The notes: generated by a model from the sequence alone, not told the origin. Shown: positions 9,125-18,345, counted from the first letter of the stretch. The stretch is DNA of 64,000 nt from CAZOKZ01 sp964580585 (GCA_964580585.1 CAZOKZ010000012.1:15486-79485); one strand, 5' to 3'. Program-made: numbers and translations.

Positions 9125-10201
9125 TCAGTTATTCGACGTTGAAACTTCATCGTCATTTGGCAGTTCGTCAAACCCCTCTGTCATCCCGCATTTTTCCTTC
9201 ACATCGGCCAGGATTGCGTCGCGAATTTCCGGGTTTTCCATCAGGAATATCTTGGAATTTTCACGTCCTTGCCCAAGACGTTCGCCTTTGTAAGAAAACC
9301 ATGCCCCACTCTTTTCGACGACTTTGTGCATAATACCAAAATCGATCAAATCGCCTTCGCGGCTGATTCCCTTGCCAAACATGATATCGAATTCCGTCTC
9401 CCGAAACGGAGGAGCGCATTTGTTTTTCACCACACGCACACGCACACGGTTACCCGTATTTACCGCCTGGTCCTTGATTGCTCCAATGCGCCGGACATCA
9501 ACGCGAATTGAGCAATAGAACTTGAGTGCGCGACCGCCCGGCGTCGTTTCCGGGCTGCCAAACATCACTCCGATTTTTTCGCGAATCTGGTTAATGAAAA
9601 TGACCGTGGTATTCGATTGGCTGATCGCACCGGTCAGCTTCCGCAACGCCTGGCTCATCAAACGTGCCTGCAAGCCCACATGCGAATCGCCGATTTCACC
9701 TTCGAGTTCCGCGCGCGGCACCAGCGCCGCCACCGAGTCCACCACAATGATATCGACGGCGTTACTTTTCACCAATGTTTCCACGATATCCAGCGCTTGT
9801 TCGCCGTAATCCGGTTGACTGATCAGCAATTCATCCAGGTTCACCCCCAGCGCCTTGGTATATTTCGGGTCCATGGCATGTTCAACATCGATAAAGGCAG
9901 CCACCCCGCCAGCCGCCTGAGCGCTGGCCACCGCGTGCAGTGCCACCGTCGTTTTACCCGAACTTTCCGGGCCATAGACTTCGATAATACGTCCACGCGG
10001 AAACCCCCAACAACCAAGGGCATAATCAAAGGAAATCGATCCCGTTGAAATCGCGGGGATTTCATCGGCTTCGAGGCGTTCGCCGAACCGGCGAATGATT
10101 CCATCGCCGTGATTTTTCCGAACTTGGGATAACGCCAGCTCAAGCGCCTCTCCGCGCTTTCCTGGGGCTGATTTGGAATTCGACTTCGTTTTGGCGGCCA
10201 T
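9125..10201 (-). CDS. recA: Recombinase RecA
   Basis: A 358-residue RecA: strand exchange, and co-protease for LexA and for SOS induction. Walker A GPESSGKT is at 77-84, followed by FIDVEHAMDP, the DIIVVDSVAALVPRAE Walker B region, loop L1/L2 sequences and FINQIREKIGVMFG. The start at MAAKTKSNSK has a GGAG 8 nt upstream; the open frame upstream (to 10258) is not conserved RecA sequence. A perfect 20-bp palindrome lies 27 bp before the start and is a good candidate operator. The gene is convergent with addA, so the two recombination functions end against each other. Confidence 0.97.
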   Translation of the reverse strand: MAAKTKSNSKSAPGKRGEALELALSQVRKNHGDGIIRRFGERLEADEIPAISTGSISFDYALGCWGFPRGRIIEVYGPESSGKTTVALHAVASAQAAGGVAAFIDVEHAMDPKYTKALGVNLDELLISQPDYGEQALDIVETLVKSNAVDIIVVDSVAALVPRAELEGEIGDSHVGLQARLMSQALRKLTGAISQSNTTVIFINQIREKIGVMFGSPETTPGGRALKFYCSIRVDVRRIGAIKDQAVNTGNRVRVRVVKNKCAPPFRETEFDIMFGKGISREGDLIDFGIMHKVVEKSGAWFSYKGERLGQGRENSKIFLMENPEIRDAILADVKEKCGMTEGFDELPNDDEVSTSNN

Positions 10202-10227
10202 GTTGCAAACTCCTGTGTTGTACCGGG

Positions 10228-10247
10228 TGAACTCAATGTTGAGTTCA
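10228..10247. promoter_or_regulatory. Candidate SOS operator upstream of recA
   Basis: Perfect palindrome TGAACTCAA-TG-TTGAGTTCA, 27 bp before the recA start codon and in the recA/cobA-hemD divergent region. Location and symmetry fit a LexA site. It is not identical to the palindrome before lexA (TTCAGTG-N6-CACTGAA), so at least one of the two assignments is probably wrong. The rest of this 297-bp divergent region shows no other clear element. Confidence 0.4.
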
Positions 10248-10498
10248 TCCAGCCTCATCCACTGGCGGTGGTCAATCTAAAAAGCGAAGAAAATACGAAT
10301 AGATGAATGGGTTGCTTTGCTCGGGAAGGCGCGATGGAACATCGTTCCGGTTTCGCCAATGTTTCGCACCCGCAAATGCCTGCTGTCAAGTCCATCTCGC
10401 CGAGATTGTGCATCTAGCCATTGCACCCGGCATTGCCTTGTTCCTATTCTGCGGCACCCGAAAGGGACCATTCGTTCCGGAGCATCCGTACCCTACTC

Positions 10499-12421
10499 AT
10501 GATGGGCAAAGTTTACCTTGTTGGCGCCGGCCCCGGCGATCCTGGACTGCTCACGATGCGTGGGCACGACTTGATCTCGCGTGCCGATGTGATTTTGTAC
10601 GATTCGCTCAGCAGCCCCGAACTGCTTGAAACCGCGCAAGCTAGCTGTGAGAAAATTTTCGTCGGCAAACGCGCCGGGCAGCATCATGTTATCCAAAAAC
10701 GTATCAACGAATTGCTCGTTCAATACGCGCAACAGGGTAAAACCGTTGTACGACTGAAGGGCGGCGATCCGTACCTTTATGGGCGTGGCGGTGAAGAAGC
10801 CCTGGTTTGTCGGGAAGCCGGCATTTCGTTTGAAGTCGTACCCGGCATCACGTCGGCGCTGGCGGTTCCGGCTTACGCTGGCATTCCGGTTCTGCAACGT
10901 GGCGTGGCGGGTACAGTGATGATCCTGCACGGACGATTGCGCGACCACCATTCGGCGCTTTCCGCCAAAGTCGTCGCCGAAGGCGAACGCCTCAGTCCCG
11001 AATCCATGGTGACCGAAGAAGCCCCGGTCGAAGAAATGGTCATCAGCGGCGGCAAGTACTCGCCCGATTCCCAACCCACGCTCGAAGTGGATATGAGCGA
11101 ATTCCTGGGCGAGTCGGAAAAAAAGAAGGAGGAGGACGCGCCTGCTCCACCACCGCAAACCGAGGGTCTGCAGGAACCCGACAAACCCGAAAAGCGAGGT
11201 GGCATCAAGATCAGTCGCCGCAAGCGCGAGAAGGTGGAGAAGGAATCCAGCGAAAGTTTCCGCCTGCGAATGGAGGCGGAAAAAATCTCGCCCACTGCAT
11301 CGCGTTACACCGCGACGGCAACCCCATCGGGCGAGCGAGACGTGCCGCTCGACCTGGATTGGAGCGCCGTTTGCCGCGCCGCCGACACGCTGATTTTCCT
11401 GATGTTTCTGGGAACGATGGATGAAATTCGCGCGGGGCTCCTGCGCGGCGGACGCGACCCCCAGGAGCCGGTCGCTGCTATTCAATGGGGCACCACGGCT
11501 CGCCAACGCACGGTGGTTTCCACCATCGACGCGTTTCCCAACGTGATCCGGAGCGAAAATCTCGCCGCCCCTGCCGTTTTGGTTATTGGCGAAGTCGTCA
11601 ACCTGCGCGAGAAACTCAGTTTTTACGAAAATCGCTCCATGTTTGGCTGGAAAGTCGCGGTGACCGAACCCGATTCCACGCGCGGCGACATCTCCACCCG
11701 TCTCGCCGATGAAGGCGCCTCTGCGTTGAGCGTCCCTGCCCTGCTGGCGCCTCCTCTGGCGGAATCGCCCAAGGAATTATTGGCGCTTGCCGAAGATTTT
11801 CACAAAGCGACACACCTGATTATCTCACGCGAAGACCTCGTCGAATCGTTTCAGAACTCCATGCGCCGGTCGGGTTTCGACGTTTGGGATCTCTATCGCC
11901 GGGTACGCGTGTTGGCCGTGGGCGACAAAACCGCGCAGTTGCTTGCCCAGGAAGAAGTTCTGGCGATCACCGCCGAACCACCCGTGCGTAGCTCCGCATT
12001 CAAAGACGCTTACGACCTGAGTTTCAAAAAAAGCCACGCCATCGTGATCGAAGCCGCCGATGAATGGGGCGACCTGGCAGACGACCTGGAAGAAGCAGGG
12101 GCACATGTCACGAATTTACCCGTACGCCCTTCGCTGCCGAACGAAGAAGCCCTTGGGAAATTGCGCGACGCCATCGAGCACGACGAAATGAACGCCGTCG
12201 CCTTCCAATCCGTTGGCGCAGCCAAAGCGCTCGGCGAATTCTGGGGGCCCAAGTTGACCAAACAACTTCTCGGACGCGTCATCGTCGCCGCGCAAACCGA
12301 TGAAATCGCCAATGTGCTCGTGCATTACCATGTCACGGTTCATGCGTGTGCAAAAAACGCATCGCCCGAAGCCTTGGTCAAAGCGTTGGTGGAGTATCGC
12401 AGCTTGCCAGGACAAAAATGA
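10499..12421 (+). CDS. Uroporphyrinogen-III C-methyltransferase / uroporphyrinogen-III synthase fusion
   Basis: A 640-residue fusion for tetrapyrrole synthesis. The first half is a SAM-dependent methyltransferase (CobA/SUMT): VGAGPGDPGLLT (7-18), RLKGGDPYLYGRGGEE (84-99), VVPGITSALAVPAYAGIP. The second half from about residue 381 is a HemD-type synthase that closes the ring. The methyltransferase is split: after MILHGR near residue 146 there are about 138 charged, Glu/Lys/Pro-rich residues before the fold resumes at LDWSAVCRAADTLIFLM (~284). The join is in frame with no stop, so this looks like a real low-complexity insertion rather than an error. An ATGATG makes the start 10499 or 10502; upstream codons in the frame do not look conserved. 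Confidence 0.88.
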   Translation: MMGKVYLVGAGPGDPGLLTMRGHDLISRADVILYDSLSSPELLETAQASCEKIFVGKRAGQHHVIQKRINELLVQYAQQGKTVVRLKGGDPYLYGRGGEEALVCREAGISFEVVPGITSALAVPAYAGIPVLQRGVAGTVMILHGRLRDHHSALSAKVVAEGERLSPESMVTEEAPVEEMVISGGKYSPDSQPTLEVDMSEFLGESEKKKEEDAPAPPPQTEGLQEPDKPEKRGGIKISRRKREKVEKESSESFRLRMEAEKISPTASRYTATATPSGERDVPLDLDWSAVCRAADTLIFLMFLGTMDEIRAGLLRGGRDPQEPVAAIQWGTTARQRTVVSTIDAFPNVIRSENLAAPAVLVIGEVVNLREKLSFYENRSMFGWKVAVTEPDSTRGDISTRLADEGASALSVPALLAPPLAESPKELLALAEDFHKATHLIISREDLVESFQNSMRRSGFDVWDLYRRVRVLAVGDKTAQLLAQEEVLAITAEPPVRSSAFKDAYDLSFKKSHAIVIEAADEWGDLADDLEEAGAHVTNLPVRPSLPNEEALGKLRDAIEHDEMNAVAFQSVGAAKALGEFWGPKLTKQLLGRVIVAAQTDEIANVLVHYHVTVHACAKNASPEALVKALVEYRSLPGQK

Positions 12422-12425
12422 ACGG

Positions 12426-12577
12426 AAGGATGAAGGATGGAGAGTCTCATATTATTCTATTATTTTCAATGGAATTCGCTCATCCCGGTTAATATTCTGG
12501 AATGACAGTTTTTACGATTTACCCAAAGTCGTGGCAACTTGTCACCTTTTTTGCCTTAAAAATCATCCTTCATCCCT
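12426..12577. repeat. Inverted repeat unit between cobA-hemD and dapD
   Basis: AAGGATGAAGGATG at 12426-12439 is repeated in inverted form (one extra base) at 12564-12577, enclosing about 124 bp of A/T-rich sequence. The right arm continues as CATCCCTTATCCCTCATCC, which resembles, in inverted form, the GGGATAAAGGACGAGGGATGAGG at the end of the metallophosphoesterase gene (~5262-5280). It may be a small dispersed element. No gene is present in 12422-12634. Confidence 0.4.
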
Positions 12578-12634
12578 TATCCCTCATCCTTAAATTTTCA
12601 ACCACTCACTCTAAATAAAGGACCCCCCTTCTCT

Positions 12635-13414
12635 ATGCAAACGATCATCGAATCCGCTTGGGAAACTCGCCAGGATGGCGTTTCAGACGAAACGCGAGCG
12701 GCGGTAAAAGAAACGTTGGCTGCACTTTCGGCAGGCAAAATCCGCGTTGCCGAACGCAACGACGACGGCAGTTACAAAGTGAACGAATGGATCAAGAAAG
12801 CAATCCTGCTGCACTTTGCCACGGCGCAAATGCACGCGATGGAAGCTGGCGCGTTGCACTTCTTCGACAAGGTGGACGTGCGCGGAAACTGGGAAGGCAG
12901 CGGTGCGCGCATCGTGCCCCCCGCCACCGTGCGCGAAGGCGCCTATATCGCCCCTGGAGCGATCCTGATGCCGAGCTACGTCAACATCGGCGCCTACGTC
13001 GATAGCGGCACGATGGTGGATACGTGGGCGACGGTCGGTAGTTGTGCGCAGATCGGCAAGAATTGCCACCTGAGCGGCGGCGTCGGCATCGGCGGCGTGC
13101 TCGAACCCATGCAAGCCACGCCGGTCATCATCGAAGACAACGTGTTCATCGGTGCGCGGGGCGAAGTAGCCGAGGGCTGCATCGTGCGCGAAGGCGCGGT
13201 GATGGCGATGGGTTGTTACCTGGGCAAATCGACGAAAATCTATAACGCCATGACGGGCGAAACGTCGTTTGGCGAAATTCCGCAACGCGCGGTCGTCGTG
13301 CCAGGCACACTAGCCAGCCGCGACGGTTCGCACCACACGTATGCGCTGATCATCAAAAAAATCCGCGACGAAAAAACCGATGCTCGCACGGCGTTGAATG
13401 AAATCCTGCGCTGA
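12635..13414 (+). CDS. dapD: Tetrahydrodipicolinate N-succinyltransferase
   Basis: A 259-residue acyltransferase that succinylates tetrahydrodipicolinate in lysine and meso-diaminopimelate synthesis, needed for peptidoglycan. The N-terminal region begins MQTIIESAWETRQDGVSDET and the C-terminal half is a left-handed beta helix of hexapeptide repeats (ARIVPPATVREGAYIAPGAI, then NIGAYVDSGTMVDTWATVGS and GGVGIGGVLEPMQA). Length and order match DapD throughout. The start is the ATG after a short A/C-rich leader. No other dap gene lies nearby. Confidence 0.95.
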   Translation: MQTIIESAWETRQDGVSDETRAAVKETLAALSAGKIRVAERNDDGSYKVNEWIKKAILLHFATAQMHAMEAGALHFFDKVDVRGNWEGSGARIVPPATVREGAYIAPGAILMPSYVNIGAYVDSGTMVDTWATVGSCAQIGKNCHLSGGVGIGGVLEPMQATPVIIEDNVFIGARGEVAEGCIVREGAVMAMGCYLGKSTKIYNAMTGETSFGEIPQRAVVVPGTLASRDGSHHTYALIIKKIRDEKTDARTALNEILR

Positions 13415-13553
13415 AAAAGCGACAACTTTGGATGCGAGGATCAAAAAAAGAGCCTCTTACTCAATTCGATTTGATCCTCGTTTTCCAAAAACAGTGCACT
13501 TACCAGGAGGTTTCATCACAAGAATATTACAAATAGCACGACAGGAAAAGGCT

Positions 13554-14774
13554 ATGCAGGGTGATTATCGCAACAATCATTATGTACCAATCTGGTATCA
13601 AAAGCGGTTCGTGCCAAAGGATCAAATTGACAACGAACTATACTATTTAGACCTTAAACCAGGTCTTTTCAGAGACCCACGCGGATTTATTCATCAAAGA
13701 AAAGATTTTAAGCGTCAAGGATTCAGGCTTTGTTTCACACAGAACGACCTTTACACTTTAAGTTTGCATGGCATCGAGTCCCGAGAGATTGAGAAAATAT
13801 TTTTTGGCTCAATAGATAACAATGGCCGCCATGCGGTCGAATATATCGAGAATTTTGTCCACCCTAATTGGAATGATACCGCTATAAATGATTTAATTTT
13901 TTATATGAGTGTTCAAAAATTGCGAACCCCAAAAGGCCTCGGGTGGATTCGTGGACAAGTAAAAGTTCAAGACCGCAATACTGTCTTAGCCGCAATGTTA
14001 GAATATCAAAAAATATATTGTGCAATCTGGACTGAAGCAGTTTGGCAAATTGCTGACGCCTCAAATTCGAAAACGAAATTCATTATTTCTGATCATCCAA
14101 TAACCGTTTATAATCGTAAATATGGACCTCGCTCACAAAAATGCCGAGGATGCAATGATCCCGATATTAGACTTAACGGGACACATACTATTTTCCCTCT
14201 CTCTTTAAATAAAATTCTTATCCTGACAAATCTCTCATGGGTAAGAAATCCGTATAAATCAGAAGTCCAGATGCGCCCGAATCCAGCATTCTTTCGTCAA
14301 GCTATATTTAATTTTGGTGCCATTCAAGCTCAACGTGTTCTGACTGAACAGGAAGTACTAGAGATCAACTTTATCATAAAAAACCGAGCATTACGTCATA
14401 TTGCGGCAGCAAAAAAGGAATGGTTGTATCCAGAAAAATCGGTTTCCAAATCGAACTGGAACCAATTCGGCCATGGCTACTTATTAATGCCGGATCCCCG
14501 TTCGGTTGTTTATTCAGGAAATATCTATATTGGGTACAAAGATGGTACTTCTACTGGATTTGATGAATATGGACACAGGCCTTGGCAGCAGCAATTCCAC
14601 CACAAAGATCAAAATAGTGATTGGAATAATTTCCATCGTTTTCAAGGTGAATTTGCCAGACTATTTGGGCCACATCGTAGAGGCAGAGCGTTTAATTTCA
14701 TGAAACTTGACAATGATCGTGATAGTGATGAGCACCATCGCCATCATTTAAATCAAGAAAAAAGAAGAAAATAA
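13554..14774 (+). CDS. DUF4238-like protein
   Basis: A 406-residue protein whose opening RNNHYVPIWYQKRF is the hallmark HYVP motif of the DUF4238 family, of unknown function. No signal peptide or membrane segment is visible; the C-terminus is rich in His, Arg and Lys (DEHHRHHLNQEKRRK). Start chosen at the ATG at 13554, preceded by AGGAAAAGG and immediately followed by the family motif, although the frame is open to 13398 inside the end of dapD. Base composition is clearly A+T-richer than dapD and the alkylation repair gene on either side, which suggests recent acquisition. Members are scattered in genomes and sometimes lie in defence islands, but nothing here shows function. Confidence 0.7.
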   Translation: MQGDYRNNHYVPIWYQKRFVPKDQIDNELYYLDLKPGLFRDPRGFIHQRKDFKRQGFRLCFTQNDLYTLSLHGIESREIEKIFFGSIDNNGRHAVEYIENFVHPNWNDTAINDLIFYMSVQKLRTPKGLGWIRGQVKVQDRNTVLAAMLEYQKIYCAIWTEAVWQIADASNSKTKFIISDHPITVYNRKYGPRSQKCRGCNDPDIRLNGTHTIFPLSLNKILILTNLSWVRNPYKSEVQMRPNPAFFRQAIFNFGAIQAQRVLTEQEVLEINFIIKNRALRHIAAAKKEWLYPEKSVSKSNWNQFGHGYLLMPDPRSVVYSGNIYIGYKDGTSTGFDEYGHRPWQQQFHHKDQNSDWNNFHRFQGEFARLFGPHRRGRAFNFMKLDNDRDSDEHHRHHLNQEKRRK

Positions 14775-14831
14775 TGCACACTTCAAAGAACACTTTTCTG
14801 TATAAACTAATAAGAGATTAAATACACTCTT

Positions 14832-15953
14832 CTAATTTAGCTTCAGCTCAAAATCCCCGCCGCCAAGATTTTTGCCGTTCACCACAATTTCCACACGATG
14901 AAGACCGGAATAGTAACGCCGCGTCGTGATGGGACGAATCGGGTGCGAGCGACTGCTTTTCATTATTTCGCCAGCTTTCAACGTCACATTCTTCCACTTG
15001 AATACTTTTGGCGTAGTTTTGCCATTCGCACGCACGTGATGAACGATATAATCGACAACAAGCGACTGTTCGGTTTTTCCTTTCGAGACTATCTCGACGT
15101 CAAATTCCAAATCGCTCCCAAACTCCACCGTTGGTGTGTTTATCTGAAACCGCGTCATTTCGATTTTCGCTTTGCTATACCCCAACGCTTTTAATGCTCC
15201 AGGATGACCAGCCTTCACGAGAGTGCGTAGCGCGTGACGAACTAATTTCGAGCGTTCGGGAGTGGCATCTTGCAACCAACGCGCTGCAATCTCGACCACC
15301 AGATCCGGATGATCTTTTGCGATGTCGTTCAAATTATTCGCCACCGAACGGCGCACGTATTCTTCGGGGTCGTCTTTTAACTTTTCCAGCAACGGCAAAA
15401 TCGGCGCGGGATCGTCGATAAATTCCTTCAATTGCATGGCCCAGGGAAGCCGTGGGCGGGTGCCTTCGCTGACCAGGCGACGGACGTGTTGGTTTTCGTC
15501 TTTCGTCCAACGCATCAACGTTTTCAAAACCTTGTTGCGGTGATTTTGAATAAAGGGACGGATACTCATTTCCGCTGTGCAGCGAATGGTCATTTCTCGA
15601 AGAGCATTCATGGAACGCGGCAAATCGTGCTGACCATGGCGTGCCACGTATTCCGTCAGCGAAAGAATCGGCCAGCCGCGAATACCGTTTTCCATCTTGC
15701 TGATCGGCGTGCCTTCATCGGGAGCAAGGCTGGCGACCAATATCTCCACCGCTTGGGGAAAATCATCGGGCAAAAAACGCTCGAGCCCATCGGTCAAACG
15801 CAGGGTGCGTTCTTTCAATTCCAGCTTTTCAAGCCCCTTCATGCAGAAAGCAACGAAACTGGCCTGGTCGAATTCCGGTGCGACACGCGCAAGATGCCCC
15901 GCCACCTCGCGAATGACTTTCTCGTTAATCATGTTCTTGAACGGTTCGCCCAT
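14832..15953 (-). CDS. AlkC-type DNA alkylation repair protein (HEAT repeats plus Ig-like domain)
   Basis: A 373-residue protein with the look of the AlkC branch of HEAT-repeat DNA glycosylases, which remove N3- and N7-alkylated bases. Alpha-helical repeats occupy residues ~1-260, including TKDENQHVRRLVSEGTRPRL and DDPEEYVRRSVANNLNDIAK. From ~265 the sequence becomes beta-rich (VEFGSDLEFDVEIVSKGKTE), fitting the C-terminal Ig-like domain of some AlkC proteins. The first in-frame start at 15956 is a TTG; the ATG at 15953 is preferred. It is monocistronic. No LexA-like palindrome was noticed in front of it. Another HEAT-repeat alkylation protein (AlkD) is the main alternative. Confidence 0.8.
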   Translation of the reverse strand: MGEPFKNMINEKVIREVAGHLARVAPEFDQASFVAFCMKGLEKLELKERTLRLTDGLERFLPDDFPQAVEILVASLAPDEGTPISKMENGIRGWPILSLTEYVARHGQHDLPRSMNALREMTIRCTAEMSIRPFIQNHRNKVLKTLMRWTKDENQHVRRLVSEGTRPRLPWAMQLKEFIDDPAPILPLLEKLKDDPEEYVRRSVANNLNDIAKDHPDLVVEIAARWLQDATPERSKLVRHALRTLVKAGHPGALKALGYSKAKIEMTRFQINTPTVEFGSDLEFDVEIVSKGKTEQSLVVDYIVHHVRANGKTTPKVFKWKNVTLKAGEIMKSSRSHPIRPITTRRYYSGLHRVEIVVNGKNLGGGDFELKLN

Positions 15954-16534
15954 CAATCACCCACCCGTATGTTTTGAATCGCGCACTTTGCACAAGACAA
16001 TCTTGCGAAGGCCACTTTACCGTCTGCAATGGAAGTTACAAACAAACGAGCCAGAATCATTAGCGCATGTTGAATAATTTCATGGCCAATTTGTTCGAAT
16101 GATTTCATGGATTTGGAAATTGAACCTCATTAAACCCGGAACCACCTTGGAGTACGGCAGCTGTACACTTGCTGCAGCTTTCGCGCGTACAACCTTGGTT
16201 GCGTGTACGGGTGATATAGATGCTGCATGACTCTGTGGTGGAAAGCGAGAAAACTAATCAGTAAGTTAGCTCAAGAATTTGACGACACAAATAATTCCGG
16301 CAAAATATAATCGTAATTTAATGGTCGAATCCCCTCTCCGCTCAACCCTTTCCGCAAATTCCCGCCTCGCTCCCTTCAGGACTGGTTGACACCTCGTCGC
16401 TTCGTGTCTAACCCCATGCGCAACAATGCGGAGGGGGAGTCCCCGCGCCTTCGCGACGAAGAAGTTTTCACCGCGCCGTTCGGACGGCTGTTGTCCGCCG
16501 CCGGGCCGGAATTTCTCACTCGGAGATCATCATC
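15954..16534. other. Long intergenic region before pgk
   Basis: About 580 bp without a convincing gene. Near 16,145-16,220 it holds an imperfect nested inverted repeat (GTACG...CGTAC around GCAG...CTGC) with the same CACTTGCTGCA core seen after the ferredoxin gene. TTGACA at 16386-16391 followed 17 bp later by TAACCC is a possible sigma-70-type promoter for pgk, with a poor -10 box. Small open frames here are not protein-like. Confidence 0.5.
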
Positions 16535-17758
16535 ATGGCTAAACTGTCCGTCGATAAATTGGATGTCAAAGGCAAGCGCGTCCTCGTGCGCTGCGATTTC
16601 AACGTGCCGCTCGACGAAAATCTGAACATCACCGACGACGTGCGCATTACGGCGGCGTTGCCGACGATCAAGCACCTGCTCGATAACGGCGCGAAAGTCA
16701 TCCTGTGCTCGCATCTGGGCCGCCCGGACGGCGCGGTGGTGCCGTCGATGAGCCTGAAACCCGTGGCGGCGCGCCTGGGCGAACTGCTCGGCTTCGACGT
16801 GCCGCTGGCGCCCGATTGCATCGGTCCGGAAGTTGAAAAAATGGCCGCCGAAGTGGCCGAAGGCCGCGCGATTCTGCTGGAAAACGTTCGTTTCCACAAA
16901 GAAGAAGACCAGAAAGCCGATAAGGCGACCAAGCAGTTCAGCGAAGCGCGTTGGGAATTCACGAAGAAGTTGGCCGGTCTGGCCGATTTGTACGTGAACG
17001 ACGCGTTCGGCACGGCGCACCGCGACCATTGCTCGACGTGCGGCGTGACGAAGTACCTGAAGACGGCGGCGGCGGGTTTCCTGATCGCGAAGGAACTGAA
17101 ATATTTGCAGGAATCGCTCGACCAGCCCAAACGCCCGTTGATGGCGATTCTGGGCGGTGCGAAGGTGGGCAGCAAGATTGGCGTGATTCGCGCGCTGCTG
17201 AGCAAAGTGGACGTTCTGTACCTGGGCGGCGGCATGACGTACACGTTCTTCAAGGCGCAGGGCAAAGAAATCGGCAAGTCGCTCTTTGACGAAGAAACGT
17301 TTGAAACGGCCAAGGAACTTCTGAAGGAATTTGAAGGCGCGAAAGCCAAGGTGATGCTGCCGAGCGACGTGCTGGTGGCCGATAAATTCGGCGCCGACGC
17401 GAACACCAAGGTGGTGGGCGTGGACGACATCCCGGCTGACCTCGAAGGCGTGGACATCGGCACGCAATCGATTGCCGAGGTGTGCGCCGAGTTGGAAAAC
17501 GCGGGCACGATTATCTGGAACGGCCCGGTGGGCGTGTTTGAAATCGATCCGTTCGCCAGGGGCACCAAGGCCATCGCCGACAAGATGGCGTCGCTGAAAG
17601 ACAAGATCACGATCATCGGCGGCGGCGACACGGCGGCGGCGATTGCAAAGTATGGTCTGGCCGACGAAGTTTCGCACGTTTCGACGGGCGGCGGCGCGAG
17701 CCTGGAATTCCTCGAAGGCCGCAAGTTGCCGGGCATCGAGGCGTTGAACGAGGCGTAA
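16535..17758 (+). CDS. pgk: Phosphoglycerate kinase
   Basis: A 407-residue glycolytic enzyme transferring phosphate between 1,3-bisphosphoglycerate and ADP. It starts MAKLSVDKLDVKGKRVLVRC, followed by the DFNVP signature, HLGRPDG substrate loop, ENVRFHKEE, VNDAFGTAHRDH, GGAKVGSKI, the adenine-side WNGPVGVFE and the C-terminal IIGGGDTAAAI and STGGGASLEFLEG glycine loops. Length is standard. A GGAG lies about 10 nt before the ATG. It is monocistronic, with its own hairpin terminator 30 bp downstream. Codon usage is strongly biased to G/C-ending codons, as expected for a highly expressed gene. Confidence 0.97.
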   Translation: MAKLSVDKLDVKGKRVLVRCDFNVPLDENLNITDDVRITAALPTIKHLLDNGAKVILCSHLGRPDGAVVPSMSLKPVAARLGELLGFDVPLAPDCIGPEVEKMAAEVAEGRAILLENVRFHKEEDQKADKATKQFSEARWEFTKKLAGLADLYVNDAFGTAHRDHCSTCGVTKYLKTAAAGFLIAKELKYLQESLDQPKRPLMAILGGAKVGSKIGVIRALLSKVDVLYLGGGMTYTFFKAQGKEIGKSLFDEETFETAKELLKEFEGAKAKVMLPSDVLVADKFGADANTKVVGVDDIPADLEGVDIGTQSIAEVCAELENAGTIIWNGPVGVFEIDPFARGTKAIADKMASLKDKITIIGGGDTAAAIAKYGLADEVSHVSTGGGASLEFLEGRKLPGIEALNEA

Positions 17759-17789
17759 GCTTCGTACGTTTTGCAACATTGAAGGCTTC

Positions 17790-17827
17790 AACTCCCGCTT
17801 GCTCCACGCAGGCGGGAGTTTTTTCAT
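17790..17827 (+). terminator. Rho-independent terminator after pgk
   Basis: AACTCCCGC and GCGGGAGTT arms around a 12-base loop followed directly by a T-run. Confidence 0.85.
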
Positions 17828-17868
17828 GGGGCAATTGCCCTCATCAATTGTTGCCCGAGGTTTTCGGC

Positions 17869-18345
17869 ATGGAATCCGATCCTGCTTCTGCGACGGAGAA
17901 AGCGCCCCAGAGTCTTGATTCTGAGGGCACAGAGCTGTTTAAACAAATGGAGGCGGAATTCACGCAGGAAAAAAACAAGCGTGAAATGGTATCGGGAGTA
18001 GCGGCCATCTTCGCCGTGTTGTTCGTGATCGGATTTGGGATTCTTGTGCTGACCACAATTTATCAGGCTGAAAGTAAAAGATTAGAAATCGTGGCGAACT
18101 ACCAATCCGGTCGGTTGGATCAGGCGCCGCGATCTGTTTTTTTCGATCATTGGCTTTCAATCGGCGTTGGAGTTGGGATGCTGTTCTTTCTCGCGGTGCC
18201 GATTGTCCAGGCGTATCGTACTCGTCAGCAATCGCAGCGCGAAGAGCAAAGTCTGCAACAGTTTCAGGAACGCATGATCAATGAAGTCGCCAGAAATGAG
18301 CAGGAAAAGGCCGAGTGTGCTCGCAGCGAGAACCTGGAAAATTAG
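17869..18345 (+). CDS. Small membrane protein with two transmembrane segments
   Basis: I do not recognise this 158-residue protein. It has an acidic N-terminus, a hydrophobic segment at about 44-66 (VAAIFAVLFVIGFGILVLTT), a short loop, a second one at about 100-118 (IGVGVGMLFFLAVPIV), and a charged Gln/Glu-rich C-terminal helix that could be a coiled coil. The ATG at 17869 is chosen because it places the whole pgk terminator outside the gene. It lies 87 bp before a lipoprotein gene on the same strand, but nothing ties their functions together. Confidence 0.65.
   Translation: MESDPASATEKAPQSLDSEGTELFKQMEAEFTQEKNKREMVSGVAAIFAVLFVIGFGILVLTTIYQAESKRLEIVANYQSGRLDQAPRSVFFDHWLSIGVGVGMLFFLAVPIVQAYRTRQQSQREEQSLQQFQERMINEVARNEQEKAECARSENLEN

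Noticed and set aside
16376..17827. 483-codon minus-strand frame over pgk
   Set aside because: Antisense to pgk, very rich in Arg, His and Ala; caused by the strong G/C third-position bias of pgk.
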